A stretch of DNA of 64,000 nt, taken from Pseudocolwellia sp049933045. GTDB lineage: Bacteria; Pseudomonadota; Gammaproteobacteria; Enterobacterales; Alteromonadaceae. The stretch is from NCBI RefSeq assembly GCF_049933045.1, contig NZ_CP187926.1:1054001-1118000 (forward strand), in the 5' to 3' direction. Positions 1 to 9,447 of the stretch are shown here, one piece after another. A program made the translations under genes and the position numbers. A model generated the notes under the pieces. The model saw nothing but the letters and a program-made list of their open reading frames with translations, was not told where the DNA came from and made no database searches. How positions within the stretch are numbered: the first letter of the stretch is position 1; the number at the start of each line of letters is the position of its first letter.

Positions 1-62
1 CATCGCGATTAAATCCGTTTTAAATTGAATAAAATTTAACCCTGAAAGATCAACAGACCCTA
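1..62. repeat. MITE-like element, family 1, right-end fragment
   Basis: The first 62 bases are nearly identical to the last ~60 bases of the element at 42607-42982 and similar to the end of the copy at 12618-12947. The shared end reads GATCAACAGACCCTA. The rest of the element lies outside the window. No reading frame is carried. Boundaries come from comparing copies by eye. Confidence 0.75.
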
Positions 63-66
63 GATA

Positions 67-104
67 AAAAAGCAGTCTTACTTATAGAGTAAAGACTGCT
101 TTTT
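67..104. terminator. Rho-independent terminator, probably bidirectional
   Basis: Near-perfect inverted repeat: an arm containing AGCAGTCTT pairs with AAGACTGCT, with A-runs and T-runs on the two flanks. It lies just beyond the stop of the minus-strand bcp gene and would end that transcript; the flanking runs allow function in both directions. Confidence 0.75.
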
Positions 105-145
105 ATATGTTTATTTTATAAGGTTATTTATTAGAAAATAAATAA

Positions 146-610
146 TTAGTTTTTAATAAAATCAAGAACAACTTCGTGGTGATCTTTAGTTTTAAACTTA
201 TTAAAAATATGTTCTAAGTTACCGTCTTCATCGATAAGGAAAGACGTTCTTACAACGCCCATACTTTCACGTCCCATAAACTTTTTTAATTGCCAAACAT
301 TGTAGGCTTCACAGGTCGCATGATCTTCATCAGATAGTAATGTGAAGTTCAACTCTTGTTTATTAATAAAATTAGTCAGCTTCTTTGGAGTGTCAGGGCT
401 AATACCTAATACAACAACATTTAAGGCATCGAGTTCTGATTTACTATCTCTTAATGCACATGCTTGTACAGTACAACCAGGCGTAGAAGCTCTTGGGTAA
501 AAGTAAATAAGTACTTTTCTACCTTTAAATGAGTCTAAAGCTACTTCTGAACCATTTTGATCAAGTAGAGTAAATTGTGGTGCTTTATCACCAACAGTAA
601 GAGTGTTCAT
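146..610 (-). CDS. bcp: Thioredoxin-dependent thiol peroxidase (Bcp/PrxQ)
   Basis: A 154-residue cytoplasmic peroxiredoxin of the Bcp/PrxQ family, which reduces hydrogen peroxide and organic hydroperoxides using thioredoxin. The sequence shows the peroxidatic cysteine C46 in the STPGCTVQAC motif and the resolving C51 five residues later, the arrangement of the atypical two-cysteine PrxQ class. Length matches the family (about 155). It lies 58 bases downstream of gcvR on the same strand, the gcvR-bcp arrangement known from enterobacteria, so the two are probably cotranscribed. A terminator hairpin follows. Start ATG at 610 gives the expected N-terminus. Confident. Confidence 0.96.
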   Translation of the reverse strand: MNTLTVGDKAPQFTLLDQNGSEVALDSFKGRKVLIYFYPRASTPGCTVQACALRDSKSELDALNVVVLGISPDTPKKLTNFINKQELNFTLLSDEDHATCEAYNVWQLKKFMGRESMGVVRTSFLIDEDGNLEHIFNKFKTKDHHEVVLDFIKN

Positions 611-668
611 AAGAAACCTTTATATAGTTAAAATGTAAAGAATTGCGTGCTTTATTTTACATAAAAAA

Positions 669-1211
669 TTAAGAAGAAAAGTATTTTAAGAGATTTACAT
701 TTGCAGGTTTTATGCAACCTTGAACACCAATTTGTGCGCATAATTCAATAAAATCACTTTCAATAGCGTCAATGCTCGTATCTTCTGTTAACGCTATTAA
801 AATGGTGGCATTAGTGGTGTTATCTTTTGGATTGATTTTAGATTTTAACGACGAAATATCAATCTTACGGGCTGTAAGGAAAGCCGTGATTGATTTAAGT
901 ATTCCTGGCTGATCTATACCTGCATATTCAACTTCATAATGGTGAGTGAAATCAAGCGACTTATAACCAGAAGTGCGTTTCATCATGGTTATTAATTCTA
1001 ATTTTTGAGACATAATAGGAAACTTTGACTCAATTAAATTAATAGATTTTGCACTGCCTTCTAACAACATAATTATCGTAAATTCTTCACCAAAAATTGC
1101 CATTCTACTGTCAATAATATTACAGCCACATTTACTCGCAAGTTTTATGATTTCGCTAACACTACCAGTACGATCTGATCCCATAGCGTTTAGCACTAAA
1201 TATTGAGACAT
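669..1211 (-). CDS. gcvR: Glycine cleavage system transcriptional repressor GcvR
   Basis: A 180-residue protein with two ACT domains, roughly residues 4-75 and 92-170, and no DNA-binding domain. In the GcvR family the protein binds the activator GcvA and blocks activation of the glycine cleavage operon when glycine is low. The N-terminal LNAMGSDRTGSVSEI segment and the second repeat VEYAGIDQPGILKSI are typical ACT starts. Length agrees with family members. It is followed by bcp on the same strand. In E. coli the divergent neighbour is dapA-bamC; here the divergent neighbour is bamC alone. Confidence 0.92.
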   Translation of the reverse strand: MSQYLVLNAMGSDRTGSVSEIIKLASKCGCNIIDSRMAIFGEEFTIIMLLEGSAKSINLIESKFPIMSQKLELITMMKRTSGYKSLDFTHHYEVEYAGIDQPGILKSITAFLTARKIDISSLKSKINPKDNTTNATILIALTEDTSIDAIESDFIELCAQIGVQGCIKPANVNLLKYFSS

Positions 1212-1778
1212 TAATGAAGTAACCTTTTAATATTTTATGGTTTAATCGTTTTTCAGATAGGTATTGTATCCCATATCATTTTCATTAAACACTAGGAGAA
1301 ATACATTAGGGGGAGGTTTTTTCATCGAATAGATTTATATTTATTCAGTTAATGCTGGATACATTATCATTTGTCTCGATGACGTGTTTTAGGTTAAGAA
1401 AATGTCATCAATATAACTAATCTGTTTATTTTTGATTAAATTGAACGAATTTTAACCTTTATATAAAATCTACCTCCACTTAGTGAGATCTCTTTAGAGT
1501 TATTTAACATATTATTAATATGGTTTCTTGTGTTTGTAAAATCAGGCAAGTACCATGTTGTATTATTTTGAATGGCTGAATAGATTGAGTTTTTGTTTGA
1601 ACTTAATTCTTTATTTGTTATCCAAGCTCTAGTTCGAAAATATAAATTATTAAATAATAAGTAGGTTTCAATAAATATTATTCCACTTACTTATCAACAT
1701 ATATTTCTATTCGGTTAACATCATATTATTTAATTGACCGTTACTGTAAAGATTCAGATGGTATCCGCAGGAGTTTTA
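1212..1778. other. Gene-free interval between gcvR and bamC
   Basis: No supported reading frame in 567 bases. In related gammaproteobacteria this place is normally filled by dapA (about 880 bases). I see no recognisable dapA segment. The interval should hold the divergent promoters of gcvR and bamC, but I cannot single out convincing -35/-10 pairs. Confidence 0.6.
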
Positions 1779-2867
1779 ATGAATCGTAAATTATTTTGTT
1801 TATCGCTATTAAGTTTAACTATAACAGCGTGTAGTACTAATGTTAGCAGAACCCAAGCCGAAGGTAATTTTGATTACGCAAATAAAGAAGAAGCAAAGTC
1901 TTTAATAACACCTGTTGGTTTAGTTGAACCTAGACAAAAACATGAATTTTATATTCCTGAAGTACCTGATACAAATTCTCCTGTTGGAGAAAAAATGGAT
2001 ATTAGAGCGCCATCATTAGTTATTCCAATGGCTGCCTCTTCAAGAATTGAAGGGAATGATGGCAACCCTCAAGTTTGGTTTGATCAGGTTATTGATGATC
2101 AAGTTTTATTAGATTTCATAAGAGATGCTGTTAAGTCTCAGCTAAAAACAGATGGTGTTGAAATTACCTCAGTAGGTGACGACAATCTGGTATTTGACTC
2201 TGGTTGGTTCATTAAAGAAAAAGAGGGTGGTTATTGGTTCTTTAAAAGTGTTGTAGAAACTGAATCTAAACGTTTTAGATATACACTTGAACAAAAATCA
2301 CATGGTCGTAGTGTGGCAATTAGTGTTGAACTCATTGATTACAAGAAAGAAGACTTACTAAATTCTACCACTGACATTAACTCAATTGAAAAGCATCGTG
2401 CAGAAATGTCGATGTTAAATACTTTGATTGGTGAAGTTGATTACCAATACCGTATTTACTCTCATGAGTTATTGCAATCTAAAGCTAAGCAAATAGATGC
2501 ATCATTAAGTACAAATGGTGAAAATGAGCCAGCTATTTTAGTCAATATGGATTTAGATTCTGTTTGGACAAATGTTCCAACTTTCTTCAGAGAAAATCAT
2601 TTTGAAGTAACTGATTTAAATGAAAGTAAGAATATTTACTTCACTACATATAAGCGACCTGAGCCTAGCTTCTGGGATAACTTATGGAATGATGAAGAAA
2701 CAACACTTAACATTCCTGATGGAAAGTATAAGTTCTTATTTAATGAGTCAGAAGATAAAACAATCGTTACGATATTAGATGAAGACGGTGAGCCATTATC
2801 ATCAACGACATTAAATATAATTTTACCAGCAATTAAAACAGGTTTATCTTTCGACAGCTTATTTTAA
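1779..2867 (+). CDS. bamC: Outer membrane assembly lipoprotein BamC
   Basis: A 362-residue lipoprotein of the NlpB/BamC (DapX) family, an accessory part of the BAM complex that inserts beta-barrel proteins in the outer membrane. The ATG at 1779 is preferred over an upstream start at 1734 because it has a CAGGAG ribosome site five bases upstream and begins a lipoprotein signal (MNRKLFCLSLLSLTITAC) with C18 as the lipidated cysteine. A long low-structure segment to about residue 95 corresponds to the BamD-binding part of family members; two helix-grip domains follow (about 110-215 and 260-360). The usual partners dapA (before) and purC (after) are absent. Confidence 0.9.
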   Translation: MNRKLFCLSLLSLTITACSTNVSRTQAEGNFDYANKEEAKSLITPVGLVEPRQKHEFYIPEVPDTNSPVGEKMDIRAPSLVIPMAASSRIEGNDGNPQVWFDQVIDDQVLLDFIRDAVKSQLKTDGVEITSVGDDNLVFDSGWFIKEKEGGYWFFKSVVETESKRFRYTLEQKSHGRSVAISVELIDYKKEDLLNSTTDINSIEKHRAEMSMLNTLIGEVDYQYRIYSHELLQSKAKQIDASLSTNGENEPAILVNMDLDSVWTNVPTFFRENHFEVTDLNESKNIYFTTYKRPEPSFWDNLWNDEETTLNIPDGKYKFLFNESEDKTIVTILDEDGEPLSSTTLNIILPAIKTGLSFDSLF

Positions 2868-2901
2868 AGTTTTAGTCATTCGGTAAATTAACGACTTATT
2901 T

Positions 2902-2928
2902 AAAGCTCTACTTCGGTAGAGCTTTTTT
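2902..2928 (+). terminator. Rho-independent terminator after bamC
   Basis: Perfect 10-bp stem AAAGCTCTAC/GTAGAGCTTT closed by a stable TTCG tetraloop and followed by a T-run. It lies 34 bases past the bamC stop codon. Confidence 0.93.
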
Positions 2929-3054
2929 GTTTGTGAAGAAGAAAAACTTCAGGCTAGGTTTGAATCTAACTAGAGTTAGACCTAGCTATGAAGAATATTT
3001 TAGATAGATACTTAGAGACAATGATAAATAAGAAGGGGTAATATAAATTGTTGG

Positions 3055-3258
3055 TTATTTTTTATAAGGCGAGCTTGGCTTACTTTCAACAGTTGGTAAT
3101 TTATGTTCGGTTTTCTTATTACGCGGTAGGGTTTCTTTAAGATCATTTAAGCCTTTTTTACGTAAAGGTGTTTTCGCATTTTTTTGTAAGGTACTTAAGT
3201 TACCTATATAAAATAACACCACACCGATAATTACGATAGGAATAAGCCATTCACCCAT
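3055..3258 (-). CDS. Small membrane protein, DUF2897 family
   Basis: A 67-residue protein with one N-terminal membrane helix (about residues 4-22, GEWLIPIVIIGVVLFYIG) and a basic, proline-containing cytoplasmic tail rich in Lys. It resembles the DUF2897/YpfN family, small proteins often encoded next to dapE. Function is unknown. It starts one base after the stop of the M15 peptidase gene and is the last gene of the yffB-like/dapE/peptidase operon, so cotranscription is near certain. Real gene status rests on position, size and composition. Confidence 0.75.
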   Translation of the reverse strand: MGEWLIPIVIIGVVLFYIGNLSTLQKNAKTPLRKKGLNDLKETLPRNKKTEHKLPTVESKPSSPYKK

Positions 3259-3259
3259 T

Positions 3260-3940
3260 TTATGTTCCTTTATTTATGTTTTGTACATATTGCGAAAAAA
3301 TTGTCGGTAATTTATTTAAAATAGCCTGTTTGCCTAGTATATCTGCTTGCTGGATAGTTTGCGCTAATGTTTCAATCGAAATATCGCATAAGCAAGGTTG
3401 TGCTAATGGCGCATATGATAAATGCCAAGGTTCAATTGCAACTCCACCTCGGTCTTTGTCGTAAGGAAGGAAGAAACCAAACGATTTTGCATACTCTTCA
3501 ATCCATAAACTTAACGGTTCAAATGGACCACCTTGTTGATATTCCCAAGGTTCTAATTGAAGCTTCTTATCTGCCAACAGTAAGTTCTCAGCATATATGT
3601 CTATATCTGTTCCCCAGTGATGTCTGCTAGTTCCAGGTAAGGCTGAGTAAGTTAATATAGCATCAACTTTTTCATCATCAGATAATTGACTAAGGTTAAC
3701 AATTTCATTGTTTTTATTTCTGGTAGCAAGTTCACCTTTGAATTTTCTATTCCAAATAGATAACTGTCGGTCGAAGCTGCGGTAGCCACTGGCAATTTTT
3801 AAATCGAAGCCTTTTGCTAGCGCAGCATCACTCAGTGATTGCCACGCTAATTGCATTTCTTTATGAATACCAAGGTTGTCTGAAAGCCAAATGATGTGTG
3901 AATCATTTAGCCCACAAAGTTGTTGGTGATCAAGTGACAT
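3260..3940 (-). CDS. M15-family D,D-carboxypeptidase-like protein
   Basis: A 226-residue zinc peptidase of the M15B (VanY/DdpX-like) family, which cuts D-Ala-D-Ala peptides of peptidoglycan. The zinc and catalytic signatures are visible: SGYRSFDRQ near residue 51, SRHHWGTDID with ligands H107 and D114, and EPWH with E170 and H173. There is no signal peptide, so the protein may act in the cytoplasm on recycled wall peptides, or be exported by another route; this is not decidable here. It starts five bases after the dapE stop, linking it to diaminopimelate/peptidoglycan metabolism. Confidence 0.85.
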   Translation of the reverse strand: MSLDHQQLCGLNDSHIIWLSDNLGIHKEMQLAWQSLSDAALAKGFDLKIASGYRSFDRQLSIWNRKFKGELATRNKNNEIVNLSQLSDDEKVDAILTYSALPGTSRHHWGTDIDIYAENLLLADKKLQLEPWEYQQGGPFEPLSLWIEEYAKSFGFFLPYDKDRGGVAIEPWHLSYAPLAQPCLCDISIETLAQTIQQADILGKQAILNKLPTIFSQYVQNINKGT

Positions 3941-3945
3941 ACTCT

Positions 3946-5085
3946 TTATTTACCTAAAACATTTACAAGTGTTTGATAATAAATTTCAACCAAGTTGTTT
4001 AAGTCGTCACAAGAAACACTTTCGTTTACTTGATGGATAGTCGCGTTACATGGACCTAATTCAATAACTTTAGCGCCTGTTGGTGCTATGAATCGACCGT
4101 CAGATGTACCACCAGCAGTAGATAACTCAGTTGGTTTACCCATAGTAGTTTCTATTGCATCTGTTACTGCGCCTAACCAAGAACCAGGCTCTGTAATGAA
4201 AGGTTTTCCGTTGAAAGTCCAATCAATATTGTATTCAAAATCATACTTATCAAGTAATGCATGAACTTTATCTACAATCTTCTGATCGGTTAATTCAGTG
4301 CTATAACGTAAGTTAAATAAAGCCGTTATATGACCTGGTACAACGTTAGTTGCTCCAGTACCTGAATTAATATTTGAAATTTGAAAGCTCGTAGCAGGGA
4401 AAAAATCGTTACCATTATCCCACTCACATTGGCTCAGTTCAGCTAAAGCTGGCATTGCACTATGAATCGGGTTTTTTACGTGTTCAGGATAAGCAACATG
4501 TCCTTGCTTACCATGAATTGTTAATTCACCTGAGATAGAACCTCTACGACCATTTTTAATAATGTCGCCTACTTGATCAGTACTTGATGGTTCACCCACA
4601 ATACAATAAGTGATTTTTTCATCACGTGCTTCTAAAGTATCGATTACGCGAGTTGTACCATTAATAAAAGGACCTTCTTCATCACTTGTAATGAGGTAAG
4701 TGATTGAACCTTTATGATTTGGATAATCAGCTACAAAACGTTCTGTCGCTATTATCATGGCAGCTAAACTACCTTTCATATCAGCAGCGCCACGACCATA
4801 TAACATACCGTCTATAATAGTCGGCTCATACGGCGGCGTATTCCATAAATCTAAATTACCAGCAGGTACAACATCAGTATGGCCAGCAAAACAAAATACA
4901 GGATCTTGTGTACCTTTTCTTGACCATAAGTTAGTTGTGTCTTCAAAAACCATGCTTTCGTTATTAAAACCTAAAGCATCTAAACGAGTAGATATTAGAT
5001 CTTGGCAACCAGCATCTTCAGGCGTTACTGACTTTCTTGAAATAAGGTCTTTAGTTAATTCAATTACTGGTGTGTTGTTACTCAT
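3946..5085 (-). CDS. dapE: Succinyl-diaminopimelate desuccinylase DapE
   Basis: A 379-residue M20 metallopeptidase that removes succinate from N-succinyl-LL-diaminopimelate in lysine and peptidoglycan-precursor synthesis. Dinuclear zinc ligands and catalytic residues are in place: H69 and D71 (FAGHTDVVPAG), D102 (YGRGAADMKG), E136/E137 (SDEEGP), E165 and the C-terminal histidine in ATIHQVNE. Length is typical (about 375). It overlaps the preceding ArsC-like gene by four bases, implying translational coupling, and is followed at five bases by the M15 peptidase. Confidence 0.97.
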   Translation of the reverse strand: MSNNTPVIELTKDLISRKSVTPEDAGCQDLISTRLDALGFNNESMVFEDTTNLWSRKGTQDPVFCFAGHTDVVPAGNLDLWNTPPYEPTIIDGMLYGRGAADMKGSLAAMIIATERFVADYPNHKGSITYLITSDEEGPFINGTTRVIDTLEARDEKITYCIVGEPSSTDQVGDIIKNGRRGSISGELTIHGKQGHVAYPEHVKNPIHSAMPALAELSQCEWDNGNDFFPATSFQISNINSGTGATNVVPGHITALFNLRYSTELTDQKIVDKVHALLDKYDFEYNIDWTFNGKPFITEPGSWLGAVTDAIETTMGKPTELSTAGGTSDGRFIAPTGAKVIELGPCNATIHQVNESVSCDDLNNLVEIYYQTLVNVLGK

Positions 5086-5429
5086 AATAAATTTTCCTGA
5101 TATAAATCGTCTTTAAAGCCAACACACGTTACGTTATTTTTGATCAGTATAGGGCGCTTTAATAAGGTAGGTTGTTCTAAAACTGCTTTAAACATAACGT
5201 CGTCGGTTAAGTTATCTTTAATTTCAGCAGGCAAATTACGAAATGTTGTGCTGCGTTTATTTAATAATACATCCCAACCACTGCGTTCTACAAAAGAAGA
5301 AAGTAATTCAGGTGTTAAACCATCTACTCTAAAGTCATGAAATGTAAATTTTATGCTGTTTTTATCTAACCATTTAAGTGATTTCTTCACTGTGTCACAG
5401 TTTTTTATGCCGTAGATGGTAGTCATCAT
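5082..5429 (-). CDS. ArsC/Spx-family protein, YffB type
   Basis: A 115-residue thioredoxin-fold protein of the ArsC-like/Spx group. It shows a single active-site cysteine C11 in GIKNCDTVKKS and lacks the CXXC pair of glutaredoxins. YffB homologues sit directly before dapE in many gammaproteobacteria; their biochemical role is unsettled, with glutathione-dependent thiol reduction proposed. Two adjacent ATG codons (5429 and 5426) could start it. First gene of the four-gene operon that includes dapE, with a 4-base overlap. Confidence 0.88.
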   Translation of the reverse strand: MMTTIYGIKNCDTVKKSLKWLDKNSIKFTFHDFRVDGLTPELLSSFVERSGWDVLLNKRSTTFRNLPAEIKDNLTDDVMFKAVLEQPTLLKRPILIKNNVTCVGFKDDLYQENLL

Positions 5430-6078
5430 TAACCCTTGCTTTGTATTTTAAAATTTAAACCTAGTTATTAATCAATCAGAGTTCAGATAAGCTAATAACT
5501 CGTTATTTAATGGAATTATTTTAGCATTAAAGCCTTAACAAAAGGTAGGGTACTAAAGTGTTAATAAGGATCTAAAAGATATAAAGGGATCTATTTTGAG
5601 TATAAAAATATCTAGTTATTCATCAATATAACAATGATATCCACAAAACCTGTGGATATCATTGTTAGCAAGTCTTTATATTTGTTGTAAGTAACTGTTA
5701 TAAAGTTGATTTATCTAGTTGTGTTGTTTTTGAACGCTTATGGTTTTGCCTGTTTTATCAACAAGTATTGTATTCAATATCCTCTACGTAGAAGAAAAAT
5801 GAGCAGGCTTGTGGATTAAATATCGAACTTATGAACAAAATAGCCATTCATGCCCAGTCTTGATTTAGTGTAATTATTCGAAAATTAAATAATTTACCCA
5901 TATAAACTTTGGATCTAATGATCTTTATCGATTCAATTATTATTTGATAATAATTGTATTTAGATTGGCGTATAAGTCCGTTTACATGACTGCTTTTAAG
6001 GCATTATGACTTGATGTAGATTAGCCATGAATAAAGGTTTTCATTTATATAAAAATAGTAGAAATGAAAAGTAACTTG
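5430..6078. other. Gene-free interval between the ArsC-like gene and pdsS
   Basis: No supported gene in 649 bases. The only clear structure is the long perfect inverted repeat at 5630-5666. The promoter of the dapE operon must lie toward 5430-5520; no convincing hexamers were identified. Confidence 0.6.
5630..5666. repeat. Perfect 16-bp inverted repeat, 5-base loop
   Basis: AACAATGATATCCACA is followed by AAACC and then its exact complement TGTGGATATCATTGTT. No T-run follows on either strand, so it is not a standard terminator. It could be an RNA hairpin at the end of the pds transcript or a binding site. Confidence 0.7.
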
Positions 6079-8427
6079 TTAAACACCCGTTTTATTCAAA
6101 GTAATACTTAACGTTACACCTGCTGGATTATGATGATCATTAGCGCTAATACTTCCTTGATGAAACTCTACAATTAACCTTGCGATATAAAGTCCTAAAC
6201 CTAAATGCGGTTGGGCTTGTCGTTTAGTGTCACGCATCGACACCATCGAATCGAATAATCTGTCTTTCATTAATTCAGGTAGGTGTTTACCGTTATTACT
6301 AATATGGATCAAAAAGGTCGATTGGGTTTCTTGCAAGCTAATACTCACTTTTTGATCGTTACTAAACTCCACTGCATTGGCAAATACCTTATCAAGCAGC
6401 TGTGCAATATGTTCAGGCGAGCCTTGTATGTTGGGCGATTGTTTACCATTTAGGTGGCTATCTTCGCTCACTAAACCATTAAGTGAAAACTCTACATCTG
6501 TGTAAATCTGTTTATAACCTTGTACGCAGCCTACCAGTACTTGTTGTAAGTTAAATGGCACGCGTTCAGTGGTGGCTAACATCTGTTCTAAGTTTGTTGC
6601 TTCACTCATATTCGTTAAGATCAAATTTAGAGTATTAATACCTGTTTGTGCGCGTTCTAGATAAGGCGTGGTACTTTCAGGTAGTTGCTGCATCGTTAGG
6701 TTTTCTAGTGATGTTCTAACAACGGCAATCGGTGTTCTAAGCTCGTGTGATAAGCGTGACGACATACCTTCAAGATAATGGTTATATTGGCTAAGGCGAT
6801 TAACTGCCGTCGAAAAACTACGTGATAAGTCGCCAATTTCGTCGTTAGCTGTTGAAGCAACCAGTTGATTATTGATACGACCATTTTCATCAATACTTGA
6901 TTCTGCCTGATTGCGTAATGTTCTTATGCGGTTAGATATACGTGAAGCAAACAAAAAGAAGCAGGTTGCGCCCAATAACATAATGGCGATTATGGAAGTA
7001 AAGAGCTTTTCAAGGGCTTGATTTCGTAGTGTTCTAATGCCATTTGTGGTTTCTTCTACAATAACAGCACCGTGTACCTGGTTATTAATATAAATAGGAT
7101 AAGCGGCTGAAAGCACAACAGCTTGCTGATCTGTGGTTAAACGCCATTGTGAATGCGCATTACCTTCCAGCGCGCTCTTAATATGTTTACCTGTTAAATG
7201 TTGCGCATCGTAAAGCTCATCGATAAAGTCTTTAGGAGGCTTGGTAAGGAATTTATAATAAAAAGGTAAAAGCCAATTTTCTTCAATTGAATTCCATAAA
7301 GAGGTAATCATTGAGTCGTTTGAGTCATTCGAACCAGAATAATTTGAAGCCGTTCTTTTATTCCACACACCGCTGGCTTGTTTTAAATTACCAGCTTTTG
7401 CTAAAACCCGTTGATGTTGATCGACAACCCAAACACTTGAGTTGGTGTAACTCATTCCTTTAACGATACGTTCAATTTCAGGCGAGGGTACTAATACCGT
7501 ACCTAAGGTTTGTGCAGTACTCGGATCAGCTGAACCTACAATACTTAGTGCATCGGTAAACTCGGTATCCACATCATGAAAAGCGAACGCGATATTGTCG
7601 CCTACTATCTCCATAGGGATACGTAATTCTACATTGTAACCTTGAGGTGTTTCTAACCAATGCCCCTGTATTTTAGGGGCTACGGTGATAATTTCTTTAA
7701 TAGTTGGGTTCTGTGCTGAGTAATCAAAACTCTTTATTTCAACACCAGCAGTTTCAACTACTTGTGTTTCAACTTTATAAGCATCTAACCAGCCTGACTT
7801 TTTGTTACTGATAATAAAGCGGTTAAAGTTGTTTTGCGGATCGCTTAAGCCTATTTCTAAATGATCATTTTTAAATATGCCGCGTGCATTTTTATTTCTA
7901 TATACCAGTTTGTTATCAACAACAGTAAACATCATGTATAGATATTTATCATACTGACCAACCGTTGCATTAAAGTGCAATGAGCTTTTGTTAGCTGATA
8001 AGTTTGAAGTCGAGTTCGTATAAGACTTTAACTCTGTACCTGACTTTGTAACTAGCAGTGATGACGGTTTAACTAACTGATTTTTTTCACCATAATAATG
8101 AGCGCGTGAGTTAAACAAAGGCCAATCGATTGGCAATCCGTCTAATTGAATCGCTGTAGTTAACTTGTAGCTATATAGGTCTTTACCTTTTTCTACATTA
8201 GGTAGAAAACTCGCTTGGTTATTAAAAAGGTTAGGGCGTTCATGTAAAGCGGTCGCTAAAGCACGAGCGGTTCCTACTATGGTTTGCTCTTGTCCATAAC
8301 GTAGGTACTTTTCCATTTCCCATACGTATTGATAACCAAACCAAGGTAGGCTGAATAAAAACGACGAGAGTAAAAGTAATTTAATACGTAACCCAAATCT
8401 AAAAAAAGACTTACTTTTATTGGGCAT
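6079..8427 (-). CDS. pdsS: Dedicated-sortase-system sensor histidine kinase PdsS
   Basis: A 782-residue membrane sensor kinase matching the histidine kinase of the proteobacterial dedicated sortase system. A first membrane helix (about 14-36) and second (about 476-496) bracket a large periplasmic sensor; residues about 130-300 look like a carbohydrate-binding-module-9-type beta fold (inference from its strand pattern). A HAMP-like linker follows, then the phospho-acceptor H561 in SHELRTP, N-box N684, and the G-box HLGLGLYIAR at 741-750. It follows the response regulator gene by 39 bases on the same strand. The system normally controls a sortase and its surface target, neither of which is in the neighbourhood. 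Confidence 0.87.
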   Translation of the reverse strand: MPNKSKSFFRFGLRIKLLLLSSFLFSLPWFGYQYVWEMEKYLRYGQEQTIVGTARALATALHERPNLFNNQASFLPNVEKGKDLYSYKLTTAIQLDGLPIDWPLFNSRAHYYGEKNQLVKPSSLLVTKSGTELKSYTNSTSNLSANKSSLHFNATVGQYDKYLYMMFTVVDNKLVYRNKNARGIFKNDHLEIGLSDPQNNFNRFIISNKKSGWLDAYKVETQVVETAGVEIKSFDYSAQNPTIKEIITVAPKIQGHWLETPQGYNVELRIPMEIVGDNIAFAFHDVDTEFTDALSIVGSADPSTAQTLGTVLVPSPEIERIVKGMSYTNSSVWVVDQHQRVLAKAGNLKQASGVWNKRTASNYSGSNDSNDSMITSLWNSIEENWLLPFYYKFLTKPPKDFIDELYDAQHLTGKHIKSALEGNAHSQWRLTTDQQAVVLSAAYPIYINNQVHGAVIVEETTNGIRTLRNQALEKLFTSIIAIMLLGATCFFLFASRISNRIRTLRNQAESSIDENGRINNQLVASTANDEIGDLSRSFSTAVNRLSQYNHYLEGMSSRLSHELRTPIAVVRTSLENLTMQQLPESTTPYLERAQTGINTLNLILTNMSEATNLEQMLATTERVPFNLQQVLVGCVQGYKQIYTDVEFSLNGLVSEDSHLNGKQSPNIQGSPEHIAQLLDKVFANAVEFSNDQKVSISLQETQSTFLIHISNNGKHLPELMKDRLFDSMVSMRDTKRQAQPHLGLGLYIARLIVEFHQGSISANDHHNPAGVTLSITLNKTGV

Positions 8428-8466
8428 AGTTACAACTTCACGCTTAATTTTTGCTTGCTCACTTTA

Positions 8467-9213
8467 TTAAGCATTATGGGTTGAACCTGTATTATTTGTT
8501 GAGCCGTTAGCTTCAGTAGGAAAGTCTTCATTCCAGCGATAGCCCATGCCGTAAATCGTCTCTATGTAATCGAAGGCTGAATCTGTTTTTATAAACTTCT
8601 TACGAATACGCTTTATATGAGAAGTAATGGTGCTGTCATCAACAAAGATATTAGAATCTTGCATTAATTGCGTTCTATTCTTCACATGTCCTGGGTGTTT
8701 AGCTAAAGCGTAAACCATCCAAAACTCTGTAATAGTTAAATCAATTAGCTGGTTTTTCCACATCACACTCATGCGTTGGCTGTCTATTGTCATTGAGCCG
8801 ACATTAAGTAGATGATCAACTTGTTGAGGTTCTTTCATCGCATCTTGTCGACGAAACAATGCTGATATTCTGGCACTTAAATGTGGCAAGCTAATGTCTT
8901 TTGTTAAATAATCATCAGCACCAATTCGTAAACCCGAAACGGTATCAAAGTCGTTATCTCGAGCGGTTAGAAAGATGATAGGCAAAGTAGTCGATAAGGT
9001 TCTTAACCACTGACATAAAATAAAGCCACCGTCGTATTCTTCCTCTAAACCAATATCTAAAATAACTAAATGGGGCAAGCGTAAAGTAAATGCTTGGGTA
9101 GCACTTTCGCGATCGGCATAAGTTTGAACTTGATACCCTTGGCTACGAAGCACATCAGCATAGTTTTCTCTGATAGCTGCTTCATCTTCAACTATCGCAA
9201 TACGTTTACTCAT
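8467..9213 (-). CDS. pdsR: Dedicated-sortase-system response regulator PdsR
   Basis: A 248-residue OmpR-type regulator. The receiver domain (about 1-120) has the acidic pocket E9/D10/E11, phospho-acceptor D53 in VILDIGL, and the TK motif in DYLTKD. The C-terminal winged helix (about 135-235) ends in the family signature IETIYGMGYRW. Linked to pdsS downstream (39-base gap) and divergent from pdsO, the standard layout of this system. It probably activates pdsO and the sortase genes that would normally follow. A short Asn/Thr-rich tail closes the protein. Confidence 0.88.
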   Translation of the reverse strand: MSKRIAIVEDEAAIRENYADVLRSQGYQVQTYADRESATQAFTLRLPHLVILDIGLEEEYDGGFILCQWLRTLSTTLPIIFLTARDNDFDTVSGLRIGADDYLTKDISLPHLSARISALFRRQDAMKEPQQVDHLLNVGSMTIDSQRMSVMWKNQLIDLTITEFWMVYALAKHPGHVKNRTQLMQDSNIFVDDSTITSHIKRIRKKFIKTDSAFDYIETIYGMGYRWNEDFPTEANGSTNNTGSTHNA

Positions 9214-9447
9214 TTCTGCTTTTACCTTTCTATTTAAACTAAGCCTGTTTTTATGAGGTAAATATATCTAATTATTTACCCAAGTTCGCGCTTTTATTGA
9301 TATTGCCATATTGTTGCCACATTTGTTCGTCGATTTTCCTTTTTTGCGTCGGTATTTAGTCCGACTTGTTTTGTTTAATAGCTACACCAAACGGATGAAG
9401 TCATTCGATTGAAATTAAAACAAACTAAACCACTTAAGGAAATAAAC

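Noticed and set aside
5082..5429. Arsenate reductase function for the ArsC-like protein
   Set aside because: The cysteine and fold fit, but there is no ars context and the dapE-adjacent position matches the YffB group.
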